From NCBI GenBank assembly GCA_022695795.1, contig MU404167.1, positions 62,001-126,000 of the forward strand: 64,000 bases of DNA, read 5' to 3'. This document shows positions 47,870 to 59,150 of the stretch, piece by piece (position 1 is the first letter of the stretch; each line of letters opens with the position of its first letter). The notes under the pieces are model-generated. The model was given only the letters and a program-made list of their open reading frames with translations, did no database searches and was not told the origin of the DNA. Position numbers and translations under genes: made by a program. This stretch comes from Biscogniauxia marginata. Its lineage: Eukaryota; Ascomycota; Sordariomycetes; Xylariales; Xylariaceae.

Positions 47870-49169
47870 GAGCGGGAAGCAAATGGAGGATGTTTGCCGG
47901 TCATTCAGGCTTTTTGGCGCGGGGGCAAGTGGGTTTTTGATTCAGAATTTGGGGTTTTCTTTTTTTTTGTCTTCGCTGCAAACTGGTCAGTGGTGATAAT
48001 TCAAACCGTCCAAAAGTAATTACACAGGGAGCCAGCCGCCTTACCCCTTAAATTATTTTCTCTCTGTAAATAGTTTCTAAATCTCTGTATATGCAAACAC
48101 AGAATATGATGGTACAAACATACCTAGGTTACTTACCTACTCATTGTTCACTACGCGGTAATGAAGCTTGATATGAGATCGTCATTGACATTATAAGCTG
48201 TTAGACCTAAGTTATTAAAAAAAGATTCCGTCTCTTATTTTGTCTCTTACGAGAAAACAACACCATCATGATTATTTAATATAAATAAAATAATTAAATA
48301 AATATATACACCGGAACTTATTAGTTAATAAACCTATATATACCAGTATAAAGGTAATTAATGTCTCTTAATATATGCCTTATTAATGGCTAAAACGGAA
48401 CACTTACTATGTTCTTAACAGGCATTTATTTGATAGTATATGTAAGCTTATGTAATGCTTCATCGAGCCAAATGGAATATAGTGGGTCTTGCGAGTTAGG
48501 ACATAATGGACATACCTATTATGGTGTCGGACCTGCCCATCAGGGTCCTGTCAAGCCTGTAAAGGCACCCTAGTACATGTAAGTCATGCCCTGCAAGGAC
48601 CACTCAAGGCTTATTAAGTATAAGCGTCTTCTGGAAGTTTCGGCCGACTTACAAATTCCCCACCTTTCGACGTACAGATTGAATTAGCGGATGCGCCCGG
48701 GATCGTTCAATGTTCTAAACTAAATAACATACATCAATAGAATCACCGCCACGACAACCTGCAACAGCAATTCGCTTGGGGGGAACGAACGAGGCTACAT
48801 CACGTTATTTTTGCCATCAACACTTGTTAACTTTCGTTGCATAAATTAGCGTAGTTCCTTGTCTGCTTTGATTATCGATTTCTCTGTTCACTTCATCTAT
48901 GTTCCTTATGTTCCCTACGTATAACCTGACTGCCTGACAAAGCTACCTCTTCCCTCTTATCTTTCGACGCCCATCTATTGAAGTCGGTCATACACAATTC
49001 ACCTGCGCCTGCACCTGCACCTGCACCAACTAAGACATTCTCCCTCACAACCGTAGACCTAGAGACGCAGCACAGCCTCCGACTCCGACTCCGACTCTAA
49101 CTCCAACTCCAACTGCGCCGACATATATATCTGAGCCACAGCCTGCCGCGACAGGTTCCAGCTCCCACA
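47870..49169. other. Intergenic plus leader of CHIP-like gene
   Basis: No gene recognised in the first 1.1 kb. An AT-rich patch at about 48210-48390 resembles a small RIP-mutated relic. The last 170 bases hold tandem hexamers, (CACCTG)n around 49003-49026 and (CCGACT)n/(CCAACT)n around 49079-49115, in the presumed 5' leader. Confidence 0.5.
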
Positions 49170-50176
49170 ATGCCTAAAGACGCTGATAAAGCGACCCAGT
49201 TGAAGACTGACGGGAACAATCATTTCCAGTCAGGCAACTTTGTCGGCGCCGAGAGCCTCTATTCCAAAGCGTCAGTGTGCCCCGAGAGCCCCTCCAACGA
49301 GGGCCCCCTGATCCACGAGTAACCATGCGCCGAGTATGCCTTGGGCTAACAGGTACCTTGTTGCTGCAGCATTATCGCTGATGACACAAACCCCTCACTA
49401 TACACCAACCGGGCGATGGCCAGGTTGAGGCTGGGGCTATACGACTCGGCCATCTCCGACTGCAACTCCTGCCTCAAGCTGACTGGTGGTAACATGAAAG
49501 CCTACTTCGTGCTCTCCCAGTGCCAGGTTTCCATACACGACTACGACGGTGCTCTCGAGAGCGCTCTGCAAGCCCACCGCATCTGCGCCGAGACCAACGA
49601 CAAGTCGCTCGCCGCCGTCACGAACCAAGTACTGCGCTGCAAGAAGAACCGCTGGGACGAGATGGAAAAGAAGAGGGTCCGCGAGGGCCAGGAGCTCGAG
49701 GCCGATGTCATCGCCATTATGGAGCGCGAGCGCGAGGACATGGTCAACTCGTGCACCAACAACCTCGACCGGGCACAGGTCCAGGAGGAGTGGGACAGGA
49801 AGATCGAGCTGATGAAGACCACCTTCGAGAAGTCTCGCGCAGCCGCCGAGAAGCGCCGTGAAGTTCCCGACTGGGCGATCGACGATATCAGTTTCGGCAT
49901 CATGGTCGATCCAGTTATGGTAAGCATCCTTCCAGATCCCAACCGGAATCAGACGCAGACGCAGACGCAGATACAGATGCAGACGACTAACACATGGGGC
50001 AGACCAAAACGGGGAAATCCTACGAGAGAGCCTCCATCATGGAACATCTACGGAGACATCCCACCGATCCCCTGACGCGGGAACCTCTGCGGCCCCAAGA
50101 ACTGCGCCCCAATCTAGGCCTCAAGCAGGCCTGCGAAGAGTTCCTAGAGCAGAACGGATGGGCCGTGGACTGGTAA
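49170..50176 (+). CDS. CHIP/STUB1-like TPR and U-box ubiquitin ligase
   Basis: Co-chaperone E3 ubiquitin ligase that would bind Hsp70/Hsp90 tails through TPRs and ubiquitylate clients. Three exons, 49170-49270, 49370-49919 and 50003-50176, give 274 residues, shorter than human CHIP but with the same plan. The TPR region spans about 1-115 (KTDGNNHFQSGNFVGAESLY, SLYTNRAMARLRLGLYDSAI, KAYFVLSQCQ), a charged helical hairpin 125-195 follows (ELEADVIAIMEREREDMVNS), and the U-box runs from about 199 (VPDWAIDDISFGIMVDPVM, then TKTGKSYERASIMEHLRRHPTDPLTREPL) to the end (FLEQNGWAVDW). The second intron lies inside the U-box after DPVM. That intron has no early in-frame stop, so its retention would give a protein lacking most of the U-box. 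The start codon has the context CACAATGCC. Confidence 0.95.
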
Positions 50177-50996
50177 AAGCCACACGACGGCTACTTCACT
50201 ACTATGATCTCGGCAGAACAGGTCACGGAAGACTGCACCTAGCCGCTTCATGCGCGCACACACACTACCCACCCAAGGAATACAATACATCATAATAAGG
50301 ATCGGCAACGTGTTTCGAGCAAGCCTTGCATTGGACGGCGTTACGGTTTATTGGCTACGGCCACGACGATAGGATACCTCCCCTTCAGTATTCATCGGTA
50401 GAATTTGTAGGAATTCATCACGAGCAACGAAATTAAATTTCAATTTTACGCAATGTATGTTTCATTTTCTTCCAAGACATAGGTCGTCCATTAATTGGAA
50501 ATCAACTACATCTCCACGACGCCGAAGCTCCCCCACATCAGATTCGAAGTAGGACCTCTTCAGCCTTCTATGTCCCGTCGTCAGTGGGGGAGTTTTTAAG
50601 ATGACAGAAGATGTATGCAATATTTATTGCCGTAAACAATATGGCGAGTGGAGATCTTGCTTGAAATCTCCACTGCTAACGCCGACGATGCTGCTAAAAC
50701 CAAAGGAGCTGAGAAACATTAACGTATAACTAATGATATGTTGGTTATGTGAGTTAGTTATCTTTGATTTTGCGAAATGTAAGCATGTGGCGCGGGCTAG
50801 GACAAGCTAGTAGAGAGTCTCGGATGACATAGTAGTTTATACTACCTCCCTCCCCGCGCCGGTCCTCTTCGTATAGTAAATATAGAAGTATATAAGACAT
50901 TTACCCCTCCTCCTATTCTCTCCCCCGCCTGATTCCGTCCTCCCCCCTGCACGACAGCAGCAAAACACCAACCAGGAAAACCCAGCAACCCCCCCA
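50177..50996. other. Intergenic between CHIP-like and PLP-enzyme genes
   Basis: Tandem genes; this holds the 3' end of the first and the promoter of the second. The 150 bases before 50997 are CT-rich (CCTCCTCCTATTCTCTCCCC), a usual fungal promoter/leader feature. No other gene was recognised. Confidence 0.5.
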
Positions 50997-52856
50997 ATGG
51001 CGTCCTCATCTTCCTCCGGGCCCACCGTCCCCTTCGGCGCCCCCATGCGCCACGCCCACTTCGCCTTCTCCCCGGACTACACCCCGCTCAACCACGGCTC
51101 CTACGGCGCGCACCCGGTGTCGGTGCGGGCGGCGCACCTCGCGCTCGGCGCCGAGGCCGAGTCGGCGCCGGACCCATTCATCGCGCTGGGCTTCACGGCG
51201 CGGCTGGCGCGCTCGCGGGCGCTCGCGGCGGCGGCGCTGCGCTGCGCCGCCGACGACGAGCTCGTCTTCGTGCCCAACGCGACGACGGGCATCGACACGG
51301 TGCTGCGCGGCCTCGAGTGGGAGGACGGCGACGTCGCGCTCACGTACGAGGTCGCGTACGAGGCCGTCGCCAACGGCGTCGCCCGCGCCGTCGAGGCCTC
51401 GCGCGGCGCCGCCGCCGCCCACACGGTCCGCGTCGCCTGGCCTGTTAGCGATGACGACCTCGTCGCGGCGTGCGTGGGCGCCGCCCGCGCGATCAATAAT
51501 AGCGACGGCGGCAGTAGTAGGCGCGTGCGCCTCGCCATCGTGGACACGGTCGTGAGCCTGCCGGGGGCGCGCGTCCCCTTCGAGCGCCTCGGTTAGCTTA
51601 ATTTTTTGGAAATTTTTTTCTTTATTGCCCCATCCATTATAAGCCCTATCTCATATGAGTAAAAAAAAAAACCAAACAGTCCAAATACAGCAAGCAATTA
51701 GGTTGGTTACTGACTCCTTTTCTTTTTTTCCCTGCAGTCCCGGCCTTGCAGGCCGAGGGCGCGCTAGTCCTCGTCGACGGCGCGCACGGCATCGGCCACA
51801 TCGACATCGACCTCGCCGCGCTGCGGCCGGACTTCTTCGTCTCCAACCTACACAAGTGGCTCTTCGTGCCGCGCGCGTGCGCCGCCCTCGTCGTGCCCCG
51901 GCGCAATCGCCACCTGGTGCGCTCGAGCCTGCCGACGAGCTTTGGGTTTCGGCCCCGCGGGGCGGAGGGGGAGGGGGAGGGGGAGGAAAAGGAGGGCGCG
52001 TTCGCGGAGATGTTTGATTTTTTGGGTAAGTTGTTTCTTTAGGGAAGGGGATGAGGGAGAGGGGTTAGGTTTCTTTCTTCTGGTAAAATGGGGTGGGGGG
52101 GGGGGGGGGGGGTTTATTGGGATGGTTGGTACTTGGGAGGAAACGGTTCTGAGGAGGGTGGATTACTGGACGAGGGGGTATACATGGAGATGGATGATGA
52201 ATGCTGATATTTGAGTTGAAAGGGACTGCTAATACCACGAATTATCTTTGCGTACAAGGTGAGCGCGCGTCTTTATATCTACTGCTTACTACTTGTCATC
52301 CTTCTCTCTCTCCCTCTCCCTCTCTCTCTCTCTAAAAATGTATCCCTACTAACACATCTACGAAATAGCGGCTCTCGACTTCCGCAACCAAGTCTGCGGG
52401 GGTGAAGAGGCCATCCGCGCATACTCGCACTCCGTCGCGCAGCGCGGTGCCGCGGTCGCGGCCGAGATCCTGGGCACGGAGATCATGGACATCGAGGGCT
52501 CGTGCATGCGGCAGTGCAATTTCGCCAACGTGCGGCTGCCGCTGGAGCTGGACGAGGCCAACACCTCCGCGGCCACCCCCCGCGCTGCTTCTACTACGCC
52601 GGGGGAAGGGCAGGGGAAGAAGGATGCGAGCAGGAAGGTAGATCCCAAGCACGCGGGCAAGGTCTCGCTCTGGCTGAAGGTGACGGGCGTCAAGGAGAGC
52701 GGCATGTACTTCCAGACGTGCTTCTACAGGGGCGTCTGGTGGTGGCGGCTCAGCGGCATGATTTACCTCGAGGTGGACGACTTCCGCAGGGGCGCCGAGG
52801 TGCTCAAGGCGCTGTGCGAGAGGGTGCGGGACGGCGAGCATGTCACCGGGGAGTAG
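50997..52856 (+). CDS. Class V aminotransferase-fold PLP enzyme (isopenicillin-N-epimerase/Egt2-like)
   Basis: Pyridoxal-phosphate enzyme of aminotransferase class V, 468 residues from exons 50997-51591, 51738-52025, 52223-52258 and 52369-52856. Key features are [10 protein letters not shown] near residue 35 (N-terminal substrate-side motif), the [12 protein letters not shown] segment, the cofactor Asp212-x-x-His215 in [12 protein letters not shown], and the Schiff-base lysine Lys238 in [11 protein letters not shown], as in epimerase-like, cysteine-desulfurase and ergothioneine C-S lyase (Egt2) subfamilies. The 36-base third exon restores [19 protein letters not shown], a conserved substrate-binding turn. 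The last intron has a perfect TACTAAC branch site. A glycine/glutamate repeat (GEGEGEE) and a Ser/Thr/Lys loop before the C-terminal strands are insertions. Exon 1 is extremely GC-rich and Ala-rich. The second intron contains an 18-base poly-G. Reaction not determined. Confidence 0.9.
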
Positions 52857-54723
52857 ACTGGTGACTCGTCTCACGCTCTGCGCATTTAGGTATGATGGGG
52901 AGAGCAGGATACCTACTTGCCTGCCGAGTAGTTGTCTAAATATTACAGCATTAGATGGACGTGGGTGGCCTGGGATACGGCTTGGATAGTAAGAGTCGTC
53001 TGCTCGTTTACGCTGAACTTTAGCATTTCTCATCTACTGTGCCAGTGTGTCGTAAACAGCCATTCTAGTTAGATTTGATGTTAGGGCTTTGTTGAATAAT
53101 GTCCTGGCCTCTTAGTGTGGTGAATAACCTGATAATTATGACAGGTAGCAAATAGGCCAACTATCCGATCTAGCTAACCTCCTAAAGGGGTATCAGAATA
53201 TCAAGGTTGGCACTTAATATTCTAGATTTGTGTATATCGTCTACGGACCTTATAGGTCGACACCAGTGACGACTATCCCAAGATAGTTAGTTACGAGTTT
53301 CAGTATCCCTTGCTTAATTTAGTCAAGGCTTCAACTAAACTAACTGACCAATATTCTAAAAGCTCCTTATCTTGTCTCCCATCGCATCGTCAAGGCCAAA
53401 TCGACCAAGATCAGGCGCGCTTTCCGGAACCAAGCAACTCAAGTATTGCCTCCCAACCCTCGTCATCGGCGCTTTCTTCATCCCGCCAGGTCTTTTCTTA
53501 TGTAGATAGTCCTCAGTACAGGGTGCACTAGATCGTCCCTGATTTTCCCTTGTTGACACATTCACCCATCTACGCAGCGAGTACTATGGCAGCAAACGCA
53601 GTGATGAGAAACATATGGGTGATGTTTTTCCGCATTCTGGTCAGGTCATGTAGGCAGCACTTAACTATGGTAGGGTAACAGTCTCCTATGATTCATCGAC
53701 GTTACCCTTATTCCAGTTCCAGAAGTGTCAATAGAGTATAGTGAGAAGTAGAGAATGTGTTTCGATATGAATAAGCTGTGAGATTTTATGGCATAGATAG
53801 ACGTCTTTCTAGACATGGTAGCTAGGGTGCCAGTTACTAGAGAGTAATACTTATCTAGTAGACCTTTCAAGGATCTGATTATTCCCTATGGGACTGTGTT
53901 TTATTCTTCAATGCCGGTCTTGATTCCGCAACACTATATAGCCGTGACACTCCTTGAGCTCCTGCAAATGTTCTGTAACGCCACGGCACAGGTTCGGAAG
54001 TGGAAGCTCAAGCATCTTCCTTGGAGCAAGAAGGCTAGAAAGACTCAAGGATCAGTTCTGGAGTGATCCTTCCACGGTATCGTATGGTATTGGTTTGGGG
54101 GGGGGGGGGGGGGGTGGACTCGTTATTGGGTTACTACAGGGCTCACCAAAGAGGCCGCAAAATAATAATTGGCAACGAACTGTCCAACAAACATTTGAAA
54201 GTTGCGTCCTAAATCATATACAACAAATGTAATCACACGCGACTCGACACGATCAATCAACTTAATTTCCTAAGCAAGGCCTTCAGTAAAGTCTCGCCTA
54301 GCGTCGTATCATAAAGTCCTTCACCGATTTGTATTCTTAAGAGGTATCAGTCACGGTCTTGTTTTAAAAACAATTCGTCCATGGAAAATAACTTTATAGC
54401 TGGTTTCTCGATCTTAAGAGAAAGGGATTGTTTTTTTCTTTGTTTCCTTTTAAATAACAACCTCAGCCCTTGTAAACAACTCCCTAGACTGCATTTTCTG
54501 CATGATATATTTCGGAAAGGAGTTGTATATTAATGAAAGATGGTTGTTTTTAGATCAATTAATATAAATATCCTAATCCTTCCCTGAATATTCCTTCTCG
54601 AAATCCCAGACAAGCCAAAAGCCAAAAGCCAAAAACCAAAAAGCATCAAGCAATATTTCTAACCTTACTACTAACATCAAAAACTAACTAAAACTCCCTT
54701 CAACCACACCTACTGATTCAAGC
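52857..54723. other. Intergenic, no conserved gene
   Basis: Short frames only. There is an 18-base poly-G run at 54097-54114. The last 130 bases before 54724 are a purine/pyrimidine-biased leader with repeated AAAGCCAAAA, fitting the 5' UTR of the small gene that follows. Confidence 0.5.
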
Positions 54724-54918
54724 ATGTCCAACATGAGTTCTGTTTACCCCCAAATCTGCGGCATTCTCGGTAATGTCTCCTCTCGCCCTGTTACTGGTGG
54801 TGAGCCCAACCTTTCCCGTGACGGCTGGACGTGTTGTCAATGTGGCCGTATTAGTTCTCAGGACAACGACGAGTGCATTCGATGTGGCCACGGTTGTTGC
54901 CGGGACTGTGAAGACTAA
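54724..54918 (+). CDS. Small zinc-ribbon-like cysteine-rich protein
   Basis: A 64-residue intronless protein whose C-terminal half reads WTCCQCGRISSQDNDECIRCGHGCCRDC. This gives two or three CxxC pairs (Cys37/38-Cys40, Cys51-Cys54 and Cys58/59-Cys62) with a GH before the last pair, like the short W-x-C-x-x-C and C-x-x-C-x-H-x-x-C-x-x-C zinc-binding peptides common in fungi. The N-terminal 35 residues (Ser/Asn/Gly-rich) have no recognised fold. The start is the first ATG, followed by another three codons later. It probably binds zinc; function unknown. The leader and regular codon use support a real gene, but it is short enough that chance cannot be excluded. Confidence 0.6.
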   Translation: MSNMSSVYPQICGILGNVSSRPVTGGEPNLSRDGWTCCQCGRISSQDNDECIRCGHGCCRDCED

Positions 54919-55243
54919 TCAACATTCAGTTAGCTTCCCATGCATCTCGTCTCACCGGGTAGGTTTTTATTTCCTGCCACCGTGGTGAATTCCCCGAATT
55001 AGTTTCTAGATAGTTGTCGTGAATAATTGAACCTAGTCATTCATCCGCTCATCTTAATAATATTAATAGCTTACTTAGTGATATGCTTGTCAATTTTTAT
55101 ATTTTCACGTTTTACTTTAAAAGTTTTAATTACCTAGTGTATAGGTAACGTTTAGAAATATCTACACTTATAACACACTAGGAGAATCTGCTTTGATATA
55201 CACATATTCGTTCTTTCAAGTTCATCTACTAGTTACATGACGA
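54919..55243. other. Short intergenic, convergent genes
   Basis: AT-moderate sequence between the 3' ends of the small zinc-ribbon gene and the minus-strand kinase. Nothing else was recognised. Confidence 0.5.
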
Positions 55244-56065
55244 CTAGAAATCGCCAAAGTATTTACGTCGAATATTCTCCATTTCCAGCGCGTATTGCAT
55301 TGGTGTCAAAAACTTGTCCACCTCTTGCCGCCAAAATTCGTTGTACGGATTGACGTTGTAGGCGCATGTGTACTCCCAGTATGGAGGAAACCATCCTGAA
55401 GTATCCCAGTCTATGATTCCTACCACTTTGTCACCTCGCACCAACACGTTCAAGCTGCTAAGGTCGCCGTGTGTGAGGACAGGTCTGGAGAACGTTTGTT
55501 TGTGAAACGTGACTAATTCCTGAAGATCGCTTGGTAAGACGTTGTAGTGGTCATCCAATTCCATGCCATCCCGAAGTGATTTGTGGAAATCCTCCACGGT
55601 GCTGAAAGGGCCCCGCAAAGGCTCTCCAGACAAACGGCCATCGTAGATAGGGCCCCCAAGAAGATTGGAAACACCGACGCCATCTGGGGGACTAACAGCG
55701 CGAATTTTCTCAACGATGCTCCTGAGTTGATCAAGAATTTTTTCTTTGGACTCTGCTGATCGTCTCACCCAGCCTTGCCCAGCTCTGGCCCCGTCTATTC
55801 TTTCCATGACAGTGTATGCTTGACCTCGATATGTGAAAGCGCAGTAAACCTTTGGAACTGGAATCGAAGTGTGCTGTGACAGGAATCGCACGGTGTGTGC
55901 CTCGATCAAGTTTTCAAACGGGCTTCTCTTGATGCAAAACCTCGACAGGAAAAAAACTCCTCCTGGGTGTTTCCAGAACTGTCTCAGGTATCTTTGGGTC
56001 AAGATTTTGACGGCGATGATTGTGAGAAGAGCCCGGAAGCTACCACCGATTGGCGGGTCGGCCAT
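55244..56065 (-). CDS. Aminoglycoside-phosphotransferase-fold (APH) kinase
   Basis: Protein-kinase-like small-molecule phosphotransferase of the fungal APH family, 273 residues, one exon. Substrate unknown; the family includes choline-, fructosamine- and antibiotic-kinase relatives. The N-lobe contains IEAHTVRFLSQHTSIPVPKVY and the hinge YTVMERIDGARAG. The catalytic loop is LTHGDLSSLNVLV (His199, Gly200, Asp201, Asn206) and the metal-binding motif is IIDWDTSGWFPPYWEY (Asp219). The N-lobe ATP-binding Lys may be in FCIKRSP. The C-terminal ~45 residues are helical. The ATG at 56065 (context GGCC-ATG on the opposite strand) gives the usual length. A solo LTR begins 426 bases upstream, so the promoter is squeezed between the gene and the repeat. 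Confidence 0.92.
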   Translation of the reverse strand: MADPPIGGSFRALLTIIAVKILTQRYLRQFWKHPGGVFFLSRFCIKRSPFENLIEAHTVRFLSQHTSIPVPKVYCAFTYRGQAYTVMERIDGARAGQGWVRRSAESKEKILDQLRSIVEKIRAVSPPDGVGVSNLLGGPIYDGRLSGEPLRGPFSTVEDFHKSLRDGMELDDHYNVLPSDLQELVTFHKQTFSRPVLTHGDLSSLNVLVRGDKVVGIIDWDTSGWFPPYWEYTCAYNVNPYNEFWRQEVDKFLTPMQYALEMENIRRKYFGDF

Positions 56066-56490
56066 GATTCGGGGTTCTCAGTTGGTTTCAGTGAAGTAAG
56101 TGTGGTAGACATGGAATTGCATTGAATGAGTCTTATAAGATATTGAGGTTGGAAATGGGGGCTAGTAAGGAAGAACAGATAAGACCCGGGGGTTTGATAG
56201 GTTATAGTGTTCACGTACGTCCGTATAGAATACAACGATCCCTGCGAGTCTAGCGCCAAGGTTCCAGATGGTAAAAAGCGCTTAACCGTTGGTCCGTGCC
56301 TTAATTAGGACCAATAGCCAGGGCTTAGTTGGTGAAAAGTGCTGTAACTAAGGATAATACTGTAACTTTTTTATAAAACAATTTATAATTAATTTAATAA
56401 AATACCTATTAAATTAATTTAAAAACTTTATTTATATTTAAAATGTTTTATATAAAATAAAATAAAATTTTAATTAACGTACCATATAAG
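56066..56490. other. Kinase promoter and repeat junction
   Basis: The promoter region of the minus-strand kinase, turning AT-rich after about 56340. The last five bases, ATAAG, are one copy of the target duplication of the adjacent solo LTR. Confidence 0.6.
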
Positions 56491-56944
56491 TGTTACGAAC
56501 CTCCTTTTCTTCCTTGTGTCACGTGTGGATCACGTGACTAGAAAAGCGCCGTTAAGCGCTTAATTAGGAAAGAACGCCGTTTGAGGATCTAAAGGATCAG
56601 TGAATCATAAATGGGAAATTCATGATTCCATGATTAAATGGATCATTGAATCATAAATAGGAGATCAATAATTCAATGATTCACTTGACAGTAAGAAGAG
56701 GAGAACGGGTATAAGTAGATCAAAGTTTCTTATATATCTAGTCATTCGTTCTTCAGCTATCAATCTAAGACTATAGTCACTCTTTGATACTATAGTGAGA
56801 ATACCTTGAAATCTCTCTAACGAACAAAGCGTTATGAATCTCTTGAACTAATCTCAATCCACTGTTACCTTCAAATCAAGAAAACCTAGTACGTACTCAC
56901 CTGTGAAGTCAGCTGACTAGGAACACGAAGGGAGGTTCGTCATA
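56491..56944 (+). repeat. Well-preserved solo LTR with ATAAG target duplication
   Basis: A 454-base LTR of the same family as the gypsy element, in the opposite orientation (TGTTACGAACCTCC at the start). Its last bases read GGTTCGTCATA, where the terminal CA appears mutated to TA. It is flanked by ATAAG at 56486-56490 and 56945-56949. The composition is nearly normal, so it is young or escaped RIP. It contains two CACGTG palindromes (56520-56525, 56531-56536) and four TGAATCAT/ATGATTC motifs (56601-56683) in its U3 half. Confidence 0.9.
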
Positions 56945-58990
56945 ATAAGTAAGTAGATAAAACAAGCTTATAAACGAAATTTCATAATTATTATATTTTT
57001 AACTATTAAAAATTATTTGCGTTGCATCGAAATTAATTAATAATTACTATTATTTAAACCGTTTTATTTTGTTTTATACTTTAAAAACTAAATACTTTTT
57101 TTATACTAAGTATTTAGTTTTTTAAAGCGTAATTTATATTATTTAATTTATTATATTTTCCAAGTTAAAGCCCTTTAAAATTAAAATAAAAATAAATAAC
57201 AAATAAAATTAATTATAACTCCTCGAAATTTAAATTATTAAATATATTTTTATTTATTATATAAATACGCGTATTATAACTAAATTAATTATATATATTA
57301 TATCGTTTTTATTTAGTTATTATTTTTAAGGCTCCTTTTTTTTTTATTAATTATAATATTATTTTTTTAATTTATAAGGTTATCCTTTTTTTATATTAAG
57401 TAATTCTCTTATTTATAATTATTTATTTTTAGTTTTATATTACTTATTAAAAATATAATTTATTTCTTGAAAACGAGTAATTTTATCTTATAATAAAGAT
57501 ATTTTATATATTAATATTAAAATAGTTTTTATAAATTAATTATAAGTATTTATAATGTTTATAAAAAAACTTTATAAGTTATTATAAATATTTTAGTTTT
57601 TTAAAATATTTAATTTATATCGAGGTTAAGAAAAGGTATATACATTTTTTATATAAAAAATAATATAATAATAACTTTTTTAAATTAAAAAGAATTAATT
57701 TAATTATATAAAATTTAGTTTATATATTCGAAATAATTATTATAATAATAAAAGTTTTTTTATAATATAAATATAATAATAATTTATTAAACTTTATAAG
57801 TAATTATTATATATTTATTTTAAGATATTAAAATATATAAAGTCGAAAACTTAAAACTTATATAATAAATAATTAAATATATAAAATATAACGATATTTT
57901 TTTATAATAATAATTTTCGTAATTATTTAAAATTAAAAAGCGCGTAGTTTTTTTCGTTTTTTTTTCGTATATTTATAAAAATGCTTTATAAAGTTTATAT
58001 TAAGTTTATTTATAATTTAATTATTATTTAATATTATAATTTTATTTTTTTAATAATAATAAGTTATCGCGATATTACGAAACGAAATGTTTTTTTAATT
58101 AAAATGATATATAATAATAAAAAATATTTAATAATATTTATAATTTAAATAATTATAATTTATTTTTAATTATTTATATTATTTTATATTTATTATTATT
58201 ATATTAATTTTAATAATTATTTTAATTATAAACTTTATTTTATTAAAATTATATATATATATATATTTAAATATTATGTTTTATAATTATATTACGTATT
58301 AATTTATATTATTTTCGGTATATATTTAGGTTTTTATAAAAAACTTTTTAATAATTAATTCGTTTATTTAAACGTATTTAAAGAGTTTTTTATCGCTATA
58401 TAAAATTAAAAGCTTAATTTTATTTAACGCGTTTTACATTATAATTGCGTAATAAAAACAATTTTTTTTAATTATTTAAATTAATAATACGTTAAATAAT
58501 TATAACTTTTTTATAAAGTATAAATTTTCGGAAATTTAATATAATAATTAATTATATAAATATGTTTTTAAATCGTCGTTATAATATAATATTAAAAACA
58601 TTATAATTTTTTAATAATTAATAAAAGTTAATATTTAAATAGTGTTATTTATAAATAATAATATAATTAATTCGAGTTTTAAATAATATTTTCGGTTATT
58701 AAATTAAATTAATTAATATATAAAATATAAAAAATATATAATTATAGTTTTATATGTTTTAAAAATAATAATAAATATATTAATTCTTAATTAAGTAATT
58801 GTTAGTAGGTACGTACGTAAGTAAAAGCAAATAACAATAGACGATATGAAAGATAAGGGTGAGACTGGTGTAATATTAATGTCTAAGGAGGGAAAAGTCT
58901 ACCTGAGTTATGCTGTTTAAAGGCAGCCTATTTATACCTAAAGAATGTACTAATTTCTGTGCGGGGACCCAGCCCCTGGTTGTTAACCAA

Positions 58991-59150
58991 CTATCACCTT
59001 TTATATATAACTTTAAAGATTAATTAATTAAGTTTTAAATTTATATAAGTTTTTATCGCCGTTTAATAGTTTAATTTTATTAGCTTTTAACTTTATAATA
59101 TAATCTTTTTTTAGTTACGCTTAATTATTATAAGGTCGTCGTTATAATAA
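58991..59150 (+). repeat. Diverged direct repeat, copy 1
   Basis: About 150 bases shared with 60070-60220, anchored by CTTTAAAGATTA, CCGTTTAATAGTTTAAT and TTACGCTTAATTATT/TTGCGCTTAATTATT. Differences are mainly C/T and G/A, as RIP would make. The two copies are 1.08 kb apart and may be LTRs or a tandem of one element. Confidence 0.65.

Noticed and set aside
53954..54232. 92-codon plus-strand frame with a glycine run
   Set aside because: The glycines come from the 18-base poly-G; no motif and no homologous pattern.
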